This document shows positions 33,555 to 44,553 of a stretch of DNA of 64,000 nt, piece after piece; positions within the stretch are counted from its first letter, which is position 1; each line of letters starts with the position of its first letter. The DNA comes from Dryomyza anilis. Lineage: Eukaryota > Arthropoda > Insecta > Diptera > Dryomyzidae. The translations under genes and the position numbers were made by a program. Where the stretch lies: the NCBI GenBank assembly GCA_951804985.1, contig OX638135.1, forward strand, positions 35,357,670-35,421,669. The letters run 5' to 3'. A model generated the notes under the pieces. The model had not been told where the DNA came from. It made no database searches and saw nothing but the letters and a program-made list of their open reading frames with translations.

Positions 33555-34694
33555 TTGTGGGTTATAGAAGCGAATGATGAGCAATTGAGCAGAAGTAATA
33601 TTGTTGTCGGAAGAACATTAGTAGAAGCGACAAAAGACAAAGTTGTTCCAATAAGAGTTCTCAACATAGAAAACTCGTCCAAATTAATTAAAAAGGGAAC
33701 AGTGATAGGCCAGTGTCAAGAGGCATCAGCGATTATAAATTGCGAGTCAAATCCATCAAGGGACTACGGCACACCGCAAATAAACAAACAATCTACTCAC
33801 AGGTTTATAAATGAGTGGACGAAGGATTTGGGTGCCAAAGAAAAGAGTCAAGTGCACCAGCTAATTGACAAATATCGGGGTATATTTGCTGAAAAGGGCC
33901 AAAAGGATGGCAGAACTGCCATTGTAAAACATCGAATAGACACTGGTGATTCTAACCCAATTCGTCAAGCACCAAGAAGGGTACCACTTGCGAAAAGAGA
34001 CGAAGTATCACATTTGGATGAAGAAATGCACACAAATTGCGTGGTGGAACCATCTGAGAGTCCATGGAGTTCACCAGTAGTATTGGTGAAAAAAAGGACG
34101 GTACTACTCGGTTTTGCGTTGATTACCGAAAACTTAATGATGTCACCACCGCTGCCTAGAATCGATGACACCTTAGATACACTATCTAATGCTAAGTGGT
34201 TTTCAACGTTGGACTTCCAAAGCGGTTACTGGCAAGTGGAAATCGATAAGAAAGATCGAGAGAAGACTGCATTCAGTACTGGAGATGGACTATGGCAATT
34301 TTTGGTAATGCCGTTTGGACTATGCAATGCCCCAGCAACATTCGAGCGGTTAATGGAGCACGTATTAAAAGGTTTACACTGGAAAACGTGCCTAGTATAC
34401 CTTGATGACATAATTGTTATGGGCAAGGATTTCAACGAACATCTAAGAAATCTAGAGGAAGTATTCCTTCGATTGAAAAGTGCGGGTCTACAACTTAGCT
34501 CAAAGAAATGCTCCCTTTTCAAGAAAAAAGTCAAGTATCTGGGTCATCGAGTTACCACGGAAGGAGTGCATACCGATGAAGATAAAATAGTTGCAGTAAA
34601 GGAGTGGCCCAGACCGCAAAACCTACACGACCTACGAAGTTTCTTGGGGATATGTACATACTACAGGCGTTGGATAGAACGATTACAGAGCTAA
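33555..34694 (+). pseudogene. D1 reverse transcriptase, with scrambled motif and truncated end
   Basis: 379 codons. Shows 'VVEPSESPWSSPVVLVKK', then 22 residues out of frame (TVLLGFALITENLMMS) where R-F-C-V-D-Y-R should be, then back in frame at 'LPRIDDTLD', 'STLDFQSGYWQVEI', 'FLVMPFGLCNAPATFERLME' and catalytic YLDD at about residue 281. Paired indels around 34090-34150 explain the scrambled block. The frame ends at 'GICTYYRRWIERLQS', inside the connection domain, where RNase H should follow. Confidence 0.88.
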
Positions 34695-35105
34695 GATTTC
34701 ACCATAGAACATCGTAAAGGAGGTCATCATGGAAATGCAGATGCTCTGTCACGACGCCCATGTAAACTAGAATGCAGACATTGTTCAAGAGCGGAAGAAA
34801 AAGAAAACATAATTGACATTCGTTTGCTAAATGTTTTGCCCGATGAAAAATGGACTCCGGAACAAATTCAAATTGATCAAAAGAGTGATCCCGACCTCAC
34901 AAAAATCATGATGTTCAAGGAACAGCAAAGAAAACCATCATGGGAAGATACAGCTGCCGACAGTGCCATAACTAAAGCTTACTGGGCACAGTGGCACAGC
35001 TTAAAGCTACAAGATGGTTGCTTATATCGTGTATGGGAAAATGAAGATGGCACATCCGCTCGAAGTTTGATTGTGGTTCCCAAGTCAAAAAAAAAGAGAT
35101 ATTAG
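34695..35105 (+). pseudogene. D1 RNase H remnant and integrase N-terminal spacer
   Basis: Directly after the RT stop the text reads 'DFTIEHRKGGHHGNADALSRRP', the extreme C-terminus of a gypsy RNase H, so about 140 codons of connection/RNase H are missing. The rest (34824-35105, 'EKWTPEQIQIDQKSDPDL') is the usual spacer before the HHCC domain. A run of nine A (35087-35095) marks the frameshift to integrase. Confidence 0.85.
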
Positions 35106-36157
35106 CGGAATACCATGGTGGATCTAGTGGTGGTCATTTGGGCATTAATAAAACGGCCGAGAAGGTAAAGAAACGTTTTTATTGGATTGGATGCCAAGAG
35201 TCAGTCGCCGATTGGATTCGCAGTTGCCCGCAATGTGTACCAGCAAAAGGACCAACAGTCAGAAGTCGCGGTAGAATGCATCAGTACAACGTGGGCGCAC
35301 CATTCGAGCGTATTGCCATGGATGTCGCCGGGCCGTTTCCAATCAGTGATGCGGGTAATAAGTATGTCCTTGTCGTCATTGACTACTTCAGTAAGTGGCC
35401 TGAAGTGTATCCCATGCCGAATCAAGAAGCCACAACAGTTGCGGATGCATTAGTTAACAACTGGGTAAGCCGTTTTGGAGTACCGTTGGAATTGCATTCA
35501 GACCAAGGAAGAAATTTTGAGTCTGCAGTTTTTAAGGAAGTATGTAAAGTCCTCAACATACACAAAACACGAACAACGCCTTTGCACCCACAATCAGACG
35601 GCATGGTGGAGAGATTCAATCGGACTTTGGAAGAGTATCTCAGAAAAGTGGTTGATAAAAATCAAAAAGATTGGGATACACACATACCACTATTTCTAAT
35701 GGCTTATCGAACGGCGGTTCATGATACCACAGCAGCTTCACCATCTAAAGTTGTTTTTGGAACAGACTTAAGATTACCTGCGGATTTAAAGTTTGGTGCG
35801 AGTCCTTCAGCTCGAATTCCTGTACACAATTATGTTTTCAGAAAAAGTGAAGAAATGAACGAAGTGCATCAGTTTGTAAGACAACGTACACAATTTGCGA
35901 GTGATAAGATGAAGGCCAGATACGACTTGCGCACAAATTCAGAGGGATTTACAGAGGGACAACTTGTTTTGCTCTATAACCCACAAAGGAAGAAAGGCTT
36001 ATCCCCTAAGCTACAAACACACTGGGACGGACCATACAAGAAAATTAAAAGAATTAACGATGTCGTGTATCGGATTCAGAATACTGCAGGCGTTAGACGA
36101 AAAATGAAAGTGGTACATTTAGAAAGGTTGGCGCCGTATAGAGAGAGAGAGGATTAA
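35106..36157 (+). pseudogene. D1 integrase, core intact
   Basis: The His pair of the HHCC domain is read just before the ATG at 35138 (AEYHGGSSGGHLG), the Cys pair at residues 30 and 33 of the 339-codon frame. DDE core: D62 (MDVAGPF), D122 (HSDQGRNF), E158 (DGMVERFNR), with usual spacing. The C-terminus has a GPY/F-like 'LQTHWDGPYKKIKRI' and ends 'VVHLERLAPYRERED'. It would insert element cDNA into the genome. The domain itself shows no lesion, although the upstream polyprotein is broken. Confidence 0.9.
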
Positions 36158-36182
36158 CATCTGTTCGGGACGAACAGATTTA

Positions 36183-36194
36183 GGTGGAGGGCAG
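36183..36194 (+). other. D1 polypurine tract
   Basis: 'ggtggagggcag' immediately before the 3' LTR; primer for plus-strand synthesis. Confidence 0.75.
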
Positions 36195-36740
36195 TGTTAC
36201 AAAAAGAGGTAATTTGCTCCACTGTGCAAGCAATCAACAATAATAAATGAGACGAAAGACAATTCAGCGCACTAAGCAATGTGTTAGAAAGAGACGGAAG
36301 ATCATTCAGCGCACTATGCAATGTGCGAGAAAGAGATGGAAGATCAGCACATTAAAACACATGAGTGCGAAGGAGATGCCAATAGCATGCGTCATTCACG
36401 AAACGAGTAGAAGGTTCTCGAAACAAGTCGAAGCTTGTCGAAACGTGTCGAACTGATGCCTGCAGTATATAAGGCCGCGCATCTGCGGCACTGTACTTCA
36501 GTTGTGATTTGATAGTGAACTAGTGCGTCTCGTGAGTGAACATTGTTAAGCTTAATTGTATAGATTCAGCAGTTGATATTAGTGATTATTCTTTAAGTTG
36601 TTATTTAAATAAATAAAGTTAATTAATACTAGTGGAAATAATACTAGTTAAAAACCAAATATTAGTGCGTTTTTATTTTGTACACAATCCAGCGATACGA
36701 ACTCGTAGAACAGTTTTCCGTAGACTTAATTTTCGTAACA
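36195..36740 (+). repeat. D1 3' LTR (546 bp)
   Basis: Partner of 31050-31595, two differences seen. Right-flanking TSD ATAT at 36741-36744. Confidence 0.95.
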
Positions 36741-36744
36741 ATAT

Positions 36745-37149
36745 TATCAAATGGTTTAATATATCGGTTAAAAATAAAGTGAAAGCAAAGTAGGTGGAAA
36801 AATGTTTGAAAATTACTTAGTATGGAAATCAGAACACGACTGAATTATGCTAATATAGCCCTTTGCTACAATTTGGAATTTGCCACTGTGACTGTTCGCC
36901 ACGAATATTCTTCATTATGTTGTCACTAACACAACATAGTTCCAAAATTACCATAAAACATTTTAACAGCAGAACTAAAGAAAAGTGCGACATTGTTTAG
37001 TGGAGAGTGACAGAAGGAGTTATGGACTCTTTCGGAGATGGCAGACACTGAAATGAATTATGTAAATTTTAGCATCAAAACTGCCTACATTGCAATGAGA
37101 GAGCAAAAGAAAGAAGTTGAAAAAACTAATAAAAAAAAACTTTTTAAAA
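36745..37149. other. Unassigned spacer between D1 and D2
   Basis: About 400 bp without coding signal. The last part grades into the arm of the palindrome that D2 interrupted. Confidence 0.4.
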
Positions 37150-37186
37150 AACATGTAAAAATAAATTTAAGAAAACTATAAAATAT

Positions 37187-37700
37187 TGTTACGAAAATTC
37201 AGTCTATGGAAAACTATTCTACGAGTTCGTATCGCTGGATTGTGTACAAAATAAAAACGCACTAATATTTGGTTAACTTTATTTATTATATAACAACCTA
37301 AAGAAAAATCACTTATATCAACTGCTGAATCACTACAATTTATCTTTACAATGTTCACTCACGAGACGCACTAGTTCACTATTAAATCACAACTGAAGTG
37401 CTGTACCTCAGATGCGGCTCCCTTATATACTGCATGCATCAGTTCGACACGTTGCGACAAGCTTCGACTTGTTTCGAGAACCTTCTACTCGTTTCTTGAA
37501 TGACGCATGCTATGTGCATCTTATTCGCACTCATGTGTTTTAATGTGTTTATCTTTCCTCTCTTTTTCGCACATAGCTTAGTGCGCTGAATGTTCTTCCG
37601 CCTCTTTCTAACACATTGCTTAGTGCGCTGAATTGTCTTGCGTCTCATTTTTTATTGTTGTTTGCTTGCACTATGGGACAAATTACATCTTTTCGTAACA
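37187..37700 (-). repeat. D2 3' LTR (514 bp)
   Basis: TGTTACG…CGTAACA on the plus strand. Lacks the 'actagtattatatcaactag' segment present in the other D2 LTR. Heat-shock-like triplet at 37473-37485. Confidence 0.92.
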
Positions 37701-37737
37701 TTGCCCTCCACCTAGATCTGTTCGTGCCGAACAGATG

Positions 37738-38663
37738 TTAATCCTCTCTCTCTCTATATGGTGCCAACCTTTCTAAATGTACTACTTTCATTTTTCGTCT
37801 AACGCTTGCAGTATTCTGAATCCGATACACAACATCGTTAATTCTTTTAATTATCTTGCATGGTCCTTCCCAGTGTGTTTGTAGCTTAGGGGATAGGCCT
37901 TTCTTCCTTTGTGGGTTATAGAGCAAAACAAGTTCTCCTTCCGTAAATCCCTCTAAATTTGTGCGCAAGTCGTATCTGGCCTTCATCTTATCACTCGCAA
38001 ATTGTGTACGCTGCCTTACAAACTGATACACTTCATTCATTTCTTCACTTTTAATGGAAACATAATTGTGTACAGGAATTCCAGCTGAAGGACTCGCACC
38101 AAACTTTAAATCCGCAGGTAATCTTAAGTCTGTTCCAAAACAATTTTAGATGGTGAAGCTGCTGTGGTATCATGGACCGCCGTTCGATAAGCCATGAGGA
38201 ATAATGGTATGTGTGTATCCCAATCTTTTTGATTTTTATCAACCACTTTTCTGAGATACTCTTCCAAAGTACGATTGAATCGTTCCACCATGCCGTTAGA
38301 TTGCGGGTGCAAAGGCGTTGTTCGTGTTTTGTGTATCTTGAGGACTTTGCATACTTCCTTAAATACAGCAGACTCAAAATTTCTTCCTTGATCTGAATGC
38401 AATTCCAACGGTACTCCAAAGCGGCTTACCCAGTTGTTAACTAATGCATCCGCAACTGTTGTGGCTTCTTGATTCGGCATGGGATACACTTCAGGCCACT
38501 TGCTGAAGTAATCAATAACGACAAGGACATACTTATTACCCGCAACACTGATTGGAAACGGCCTGGCGACATCCATGGCAATACGCTCGAAGGATGCTCC
38601 CACGTTGTACTGATGCATCCTGCTGCGACTTCTGACTGTTGGTCCTTTTGCTGGTACACATTA
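37738..38663 (-). pseudogene. D2 integrase, N-terminally cut and frameshifted
   Basis: 38618-38124 carries 'ERIAMDVARPF' (first Asp; G of MDVAGPF is R), 'HSDQGRNF' and 'NGMVERFNR'. A frameshift near 38150 leads to the C-terminal part 38040-37738 with 'LQTHWEGPCKIIKRI'. The N-terminus begins abruptly within 'VYQQKDQQ' (Cys pair region), because upstream pol is deleted and gag joins here. About 90% similar to D1 integrase by eye. Confidence 0.88.
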
Positions 38664-39310
38664 AAGATCGTGCCCCGCAGATCTGACTCGTTTTAGTTTA
38701 AAGCTTGATTAAAATTTATGCTATTTGGACATGATCTTGTCTTTCTTCATGTCTGGGTTCATCTCCAGATTGATTTATTGAGCGCTTGCGTTTTTACGAC
38801 AGTCACGAGCCATATGCCCATATGTATCACAGTTGTAACATTTACCTTTGAATTGGGTATCTTTGTTGGCTGATGTGTGTTCGGTTTTAACGCCTGTTTC
38901 ACTGCTTGGCACACTACTTCAAATAAATCATCGTTCTCCACATCAATTCTACGCGCCTTTGGAGCCGATCGGCACAACGCATTTGCTGTCTCCTGTGTTA
39001 GAGCGATGGTAACCGTTTGCGTAAACGTTACCTTGGGCGCAATCACTGTTGCACGTTTTGTCTCCTGATCGCGTATGCCATCAACAAACGCTTCGATTTT
39101 GCACTTTTCTATGAAATCACTCGTTGAATCTGCATACGACAAATGCGCAAGCCTCTCGACGTCCGCTGCATACGCCTGCAAAGTTTCGCCATTTCGTTGC
39201 ATTCTACCCTTCAGCTCCATTCGGTATATCTGTTTCATGTGATCACTGCCATATTTTCGCTGCAGTGCAGCCATAACCGCTAAATAACTGTTTCGATCAC
39301 TTTCTGGAAC
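38664..39310 (-). pseudogene. D2 gag C-terminal part
   Basis: Starts 'VPESDRNSYLAVMAALQRKYGSD', i.e. exactly where the N-terminal piece at 44554 stopped, with the LINE between. It retains the segment 'LAHLSYADSTSDFIEKC' that D1 has lost, showing D1's deletion. A frameshift in the zinc-knuckle region ('KVNVTTVIHMGIW') breaks the CCHC motif. Confidence 0.88.
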
Positions 39311-39777
39311 ATAAAATAATATGCTGGTTTTTATGTGGGATCCTGCTATGACAGCCCTAACCCACAGTGCGCTTAAGCACAGACTAATACAATGCATCAG
39401 TCACCGCCCCATTGGAGGGTACAAGTACCCTCTGCTGGTACCAATTTAAAGTTATACATGTGGACATAACTTATCTCTTGGTGAGAGGCGAGGCTATCTA
39501 ATCCTCTTCCATTCTATGGGTCATGGCGTCCGGTTGAGAAAGACGCAACTCCACGCCGAGCAACTACTCTTCCCGCGTAAATTTAGGTATTAACCACAGC
39601 CACCACGATACTCCCCGAAGGCCCAACCGCAAAAGCAGGCTAAACACAAGGTAGCACCTAAATGTTCAGGGGTTCTGCTTACCCGTGGTACCAGATTAAA
39701 AGCCCCGGTCAGACTTCGTAGCCACTTACGTAATTACTACCAGTTGAGCTCCATATAGCTCAGGACTAGTGGCCGAA
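39311..39777 (-). other. 3' UTR of the R1-like LINE
   Basis: Non-coding, moderately GC-rich, ends with an AT stretch ('ataaaataatatgctgg' on the plus strand) at the D2 junction. Confidence 0.6.
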
Positions 39778-41843
39778 CTACGCCGCCTTCTGAAAACTTC
39801 GCATGCAAAACCAAAACAAGCAACACGCTCTCCGGTGGAGAGCGCGTGGCAATTCGCCACGAATATCTTCATACAACGGGCAGTCACAGATAATGTGAAC
39901 GCTGTCCTCTACAGCACCGCACGTACACTCCGTTGCACTCAAAGAGCGCCAGAAAAAATACTCATTCAATGAGCCATGCCCAGTAAGAAGGAATCCCAAA
40001 CTCAAACCGAAGTCAAATTTTGGGAAATTTCCTACAAACCTGACATCGCCAATGCACGAGTAAGTTGTCCGGTCACTTGAACTCCCGTCCCATCTAGATT
40101 GCCACCTAGCCAGGACCTCCTCACGCAACACAATCTTCCATTCTTTTGTAGACTGGCATCGCACGACATTAATCTGCCAGTCGCTGTCCAGAAGCGCTAT
40201 GCTCCTCTTGATTCTGTAAGTAATACTTTTAGATATTACCTCCAGATCAAGTGGGGGTACCCCCATCAGCACTTGCAAGGCCTCTGTAGAGACCGTGCGG
40301 CAGACAGGCATACACGCTAGCAAGACCACACGCTGACAAGACAGTATCTTGCGACAGCCTACAGCAGTCGTGACTGTTTCGTACCATACCGACGCACCAA
40401 ACGTTGCGCAAGCAGCGAACAGTCCGCCATATATGATCCTAACAGAGCGTCTACTTAGGCCGCAATCACTTCGAAGAACACGACGAAGTTGCCCTACTAC
40501 GCCAACCAAACGGTCACGTACCCTCTCCAGGTGGGGTGTAAAATTCATCCGTTCTTTCATAGTCCCAAGTACTTGACTTCAGTCGCATACTTGAGACTGA
40601 TACCGTTAGCCCGGATGAGCGGTGGACGATTCAATGACAACTTGCCTTTTAGCAGCATTGTCACTGTTTTATCCACTGCAACACTCACACCCACACCATC
40701 GCCCCACTGGCACACCATACGCATTGCTTCATTGGCCTTCTGCTCAATGTCAGCCCTAGACTGACCACTCACCAAAATGTAGCTACGCCAGAGATCTAAT
40801 TCCTGACAACTAAGGGCACTCAGCCTACTAATGATGGTTTCCCAACATAGGTAGTCAAATGCGCCCTTGAAGTCAACAAATAGTCCTAGAACGTACTTCT
40901 CCTCACCCGGACATTTCCTCGCGCGCACAAGGCCCACCGCATATTCTATCTCGCTCGTCCTCAACTCAGGAGGAGGGTCAGACGCCCCCGGTGGAAGCTG
41001 AACTGATTCCCCCGCCCTCGGGAAGAACGAGCTCAAGAGTATGCCCACACTCTCCCTCCAGGATGTGCTCACCACGTCACCAACGCGAATGCCACAAACA
41101 TCCTGGACTTTGCCTCGACCACGGCAAATCCTGTAGACCTTACCCCAAGGATCGTCACGATTATCGTGCACGAATGACCTCCAGTCATCCTCCTTGACTT
41201 TAACAAGGAGGTCCTTGTACTCCCGCATAGCCTGCTTGAAAGCAGCCAAATGCTGAGCAAGGTCTACCGCGCTCCTCCTCTTGGCCCTTTGGAATTTCTT
41301 CCGAAGCTGCCGTACGGACCTGCGCTTCACCTTGAGCTCTCGGGTCCACCATTTCACTCTCTTGCGATTTACCGGACGGTTTTTCGCAAGAAGTGTGTCA
41401 TTAGTTTTCCTCACCCACTCGTTGAGCACATCAATCTGCGCATCAACCTCCAGGGAACTGAACGTGTGCAATGGTATACTCAAAGACGACTCATAAATGA
41501 GCTCGCCATATACCGTACAGTTAACCCCGCGCGTGATCCAACGCCTTCCGGTTGCATGTTCATGCTCTGCTGGTAGATGTGAGACGTCGATCGCAATAAT
41601 ATTGTGATCACTCACACCCCAGTCACCGCAAACGCGCCACGCAAACCCCAGCCTCGCTCCCGCTGTAGCATTATATGCAGTGACATCAATCTCAGATACA
41701 CCATTTGGACCCGCAAAAGTGTATACAGAACTCGGCTCATTGGCTACGCTCAAATTCTGGGACACCATCCACTTAAACAGCACCTCGCCCCTAATGCGGT
41801 TCTGATATCCCAGAGATGTCTGGGACATCTTACTGAACCACAT
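39778..41843 (-). pseudogene. R1-like LINE ORF2: endonuclease end, RT with catalytic core deleted, C-terminus
   Basis: 41843-40557 (428 codons) starts in the endonuclease C-terminus ('SDHNIIAIDV', the SDH motif), runs through the linker ('KWWTRELKVKRRSVRQLRKKF') to the RT start ('IEYAVGLVRARKCPGE'). It jumps to palm A ('VLGLFVDFKGAFDYLCW') and, after 'LDLWRSYI', to thumb sequence ('CQWGDGVGVSVAVDKTVTMLLKG'). The fingers stretch before palm A and the whole palm with the catalytic (Y/F)ADD are absent, yet the frame stays open. 40560-39778 continues (KERMNFTPHLERVRDRL…) to the CCHC-like 'ECTCGAVEDSVHIICDCPLY' end. It cannot polymerise DNA. Confidence 0.85.
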
Positions 41844-42225
41844 AGGGGTGATGCGTTCGCGTCTAGGCCAAGGATGAGAGGTATGCTACTAGCTTGTAGT
41901 AGCACTCCATCCATAAACTCGAGATATGGCTGCAAAGGTGCACCAAATCTGCAATATATACTGCAGAGGAACATTTGGCCAAACATCCCATCCCACATAC
42001 ACCCCATTGACTGGCACTAACGACAGTACACTAGACATTCACATCGTTCACAATGACAGCAGAATTGCACTCGAGATCAGGAAATACCCGCATTGCTGCA
42101 GGTAATCCCCTTACACAACCATTAGTTGCGAAAGGTTCCTGAACCAAAGCAAAGCTGCTGCCATGCTCACACAAAAACTCGCCAAGATCACACATGACAG
42201 CATATGCGCCCTGGCAGTTATATTG
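41844..42225 (-). pseudogene. R1-like LINE ORF2 N-terminus: AP-type endonuclease
   Basis: Frame pieces give 'VQIVQYNCQGAYAVMCDL' (N of R1-type endonucleases), 'SFALVQEPFAT' (catalytic Glu), and in another frame 'IPLILGLDANA' (catalytic Asp-Asn). Frameshifts near 42030 and 41850 separate the blocks. In an intact element this domain nicks the target DNA. Confidence 0.8.
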
Positions 42226-43667
42226 GACAATTTGGACACCCATTTTAATGCCTTGCTTCCGCTCGGCTACGATAGCACTATAGATCGGACAAGCTGCCGA
42301 CATCATCAGATGATCAGCGGTATTTCCCTTGAAGGCACAATTACGGCAATGGATATCATTGCCGCATTGGGCCACCCTATGCCCCATCTCTCCACACCGG
42401 CGACAGACATCCGATGCCAGGCGACATTCACTGACACGATGGTCAAATGACATGCACCTGTAGCATCCCAAAACTGGCTCATACTTCCGCACAGAGAAGG
42501 TAAACCACTTAATGTAGCAACGAGTTGCCCTCTGAAGGGTTTCCATGGCTACACCACTGCCCTCCAGAATGACATTCGTCACCGCATCCGGATTAGCCTA
42601 CCAAGGCGCACTAACCAGTTGAACGGTCTTCCTAAACTCATCCAGGGCTAATACATCACTCAGGTTCTTCATGTACAGATCCTCCATGAAGTCATCAGGA
42701 GTAATCTGAGCATGCACCCGTTGAATAACAACCATAGGGCCTAGATTCACGTTGACACTCACTGTCAATCCAACATTCGTGAACTTGCTGTTTCCGATTA
42801 TTTTCGAATGCTCCGCTACCGAAGGGGTCCGAATAATTGCGCCTCCACCACGGAGGAGGCTTCACGTCGCTTCACGTCGTGCACACGAACACCCAACGTA
42901 GGTCCAACATCATGGACGACCCTACGAGACAGATCCTCGCTAGACACAGCAGCATTCGAGCTGCGGACCACCAGCGACCAGGTCTCAACCGGTCTAGCCG
43001 TGGGTGCTACGGGTCCTGGCCTAGCAGGCGCCGTCAACCACTCCCCCCTAAGTGTCACGACTGACCCCGTGGGAGCCTCCGTGACGCTTCCACCACTACG
43101 TACCTTCGGTGCTACATCCAAACGTCCATTCAAACGTTCGTTCTCCAACATCGAGGACATCAACAAACTCTCGTACCTGTTGGCATGCTCCATTATTGCC
43201 TGCGTTACAGGTCGGTCAAGTGACGCATCCAGGACAGTGCTCATTAGACTACGAGTCACCTCCTTCAGTCCATCAACTGCGCCAACCGACTTTCCCTCGA
43301 CCCGCTGGCAATGGGCCGACTCCGACCGCGGATCAGTGACGGACTTTTCTGCAACCAAACCAGTTGCAGTCAACCCCCTAGATACCCCAGCCTCTTGACC
43401 AACTGGAACTGAGTCGTCAATCACCAACGAAGACCCTAGCGACACACCCCCGGGAGGAGCTCCCGAACCGGCAGCCACAACTCCCTTGCCCGCAAAATCA
43501 ACCAAAGCTACATTTGGCTTCACCTTTTTGGCCTTCGATGCTGACTTCGTCGATCTAGCCCTCGTCGACACACCTTGCGAAGGATCAGGATCCGCTTCAC
43601 CCTCACTCGAAGTATAGCGTACAGGTTGTAGCCTCTTCGACCTTGGACCCAACGTCCCAGTGGACAT
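42031..43667 (-). pseudogene. R1-like LINE ORF1 (Gag-like, three CCHC knuckles)
   Basis: 43667-42816 (283 codons, starts MSTGTLGPRSKRLQP) is a Ser/Pro/Arg-rich N-terminal region. After a stop at 42816 and another near 42598 the protein continues to three zinc knuckles at 42470-42290: CYRCMSFDHRVSEC, CRRCGEMGHRVAQC and CRNCAFKGNTADHLMMSAAC, as in R1/Waldo ORF1. Overlaps the start of ORF2, as is usual. It would bind LINE RNA. Confidence 0.82.
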
Positions 43668-44553
43668 CTCAGTACTTAGGGAGATATCAGGCTACAGGTG
43701 TTTTCCACTTTATACAGGCAAAATTACCTGTATAGTACCTGTATAGGGCCTGTATAAGGCCTTCAGGAAGGCTATATACAGGTCTTATACAAGTCTTACA
43801 CAGCAACTTTGGACCTTATAGTATATAGTAAATATATAGCAACTATACAGGGACTACACAGGAACTCGCTTCCCATATAGGAAAAAAACCCCAATTTGCC
43901 ACCAACTCCTTACCAAGTAAGTACTTAGCACAAAAAGAGTGGTAGTCTCCGCAGTACCAACGTTTGGTAGTCCCCGCAGTGCGACTCTCAGATTTCCCAA
44001 GAGGTGGCGCTGTACTTTAGTAAGTACACCAACCTACCAAATGCACCACTTGACCGACAAGAGGTACAGTACGAAGCAGAAATATTTTTGACTTCCGGTA
44101 CAGTACGAACAAAGAGTATGGAAAATTTGGCCAAAAGTACAGTACGAACCAAAATTTGGTACAGTACAGACCAACATTTGTCAACTTCCGGTACCGTACG
44201 GACCAAAAGTTCTTTGCTTCCGGTTTGTTGCCAAGCTAAACTGCTTGACCAACAACCAACTGCACTACCCACTGACCTGACTACTGCTACACTAACAATT
44301 AACACTGCACAATTAACACTGCACCCGGATTTTTAATCCTCGTTTATACGAGGAATCCTCGGCTATTTTGCGGACATTTTTTCACGAGTCCACTCGTATT
44401 TCCTTGGCCTATCGACCAGTGTCACTATCACTATTTTATCCCACGGATGTCCCGAATTATCACCGATTAAAAATCACTATCGACGGAGCGCACTTTAACA
44501 CAACATACACTGTCTCCTGTCCCAGTTGGAAAAAAAAATAAAAAAAAAAAAAA
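43668..44553 (-). other. 5' UTR of the R1-like LINE with two repeat blocks
   Basis: 43690-43870 is packed with CCTGTATA/TATACAGG words on both strands. 44065-44215 has four or five copies of a 'ggtacagtacgaacc-aaa' motif at 30-45-bp spacing. Likely promoter or RNP-binding DNA; the actual role is unknown. It ends in an A-rich run (44530-44553). Confidence 0.6.

Larger units (their letters stand above)
31050..36740 (+). mobile_element. D1: full-length Ty3/gypsy element, 5,691 bp, TSD ATAT
   Basis: 546-bp LTRs (31050-31595, 36195-36740) differ at two positions by eye. ATAT flanks both ends (31046-31049, 36741-36744). Order: LTR, PBS, gag, CCHC, protease, RT, (RNase H missing), integrase, polypurine tract, LTR. 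Despite the young LTRs the coding region carries a gag deletion, an RT motif scrambled by paired frameshifts, loss of nearly all RNase H and a frameshift before integrase. It therefore probably moved in trans, already defective. Confidence 0.95.
39311..44553 (-). mobile_element. R1-like (Waldo-type) LINE, internally deleted, 5.2 kb
   Basis: Inserted in D2 gag between codons that are contiguous in D1 (plus strand 'ctggaac' | 'agtctgc'). Minus-strand order: 5' UTR (44553-43668), ORF1, ORF2 with endonuclease, shortened RT, C-terminal zinc region, 3' UTR (39777-39311). GC-richer than its surroundings. It has no 3' poly-A; instead an A-rich run lies at its 5' edge on the plus strand (44530-44553). 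Only AAC could be a duplication. Confidence 0.85.

Noticed and set aside
42808..43398. Long plus-strand frame (196 codons) in the GC-rich R1-like LINE
   Set aside because: Antisense shadow of ORF1; composition is Arg/Ser/Thr/Pro noise without motifs.
41844..43667. R1 ribosomal-DNA target site near the R1-like LINE
   Set aside because: No 28S rDNA sequence flanks it; it is inserted in a retrotransposon gag, so it is an R1-clade relative rather than an rDNA-specific R1.
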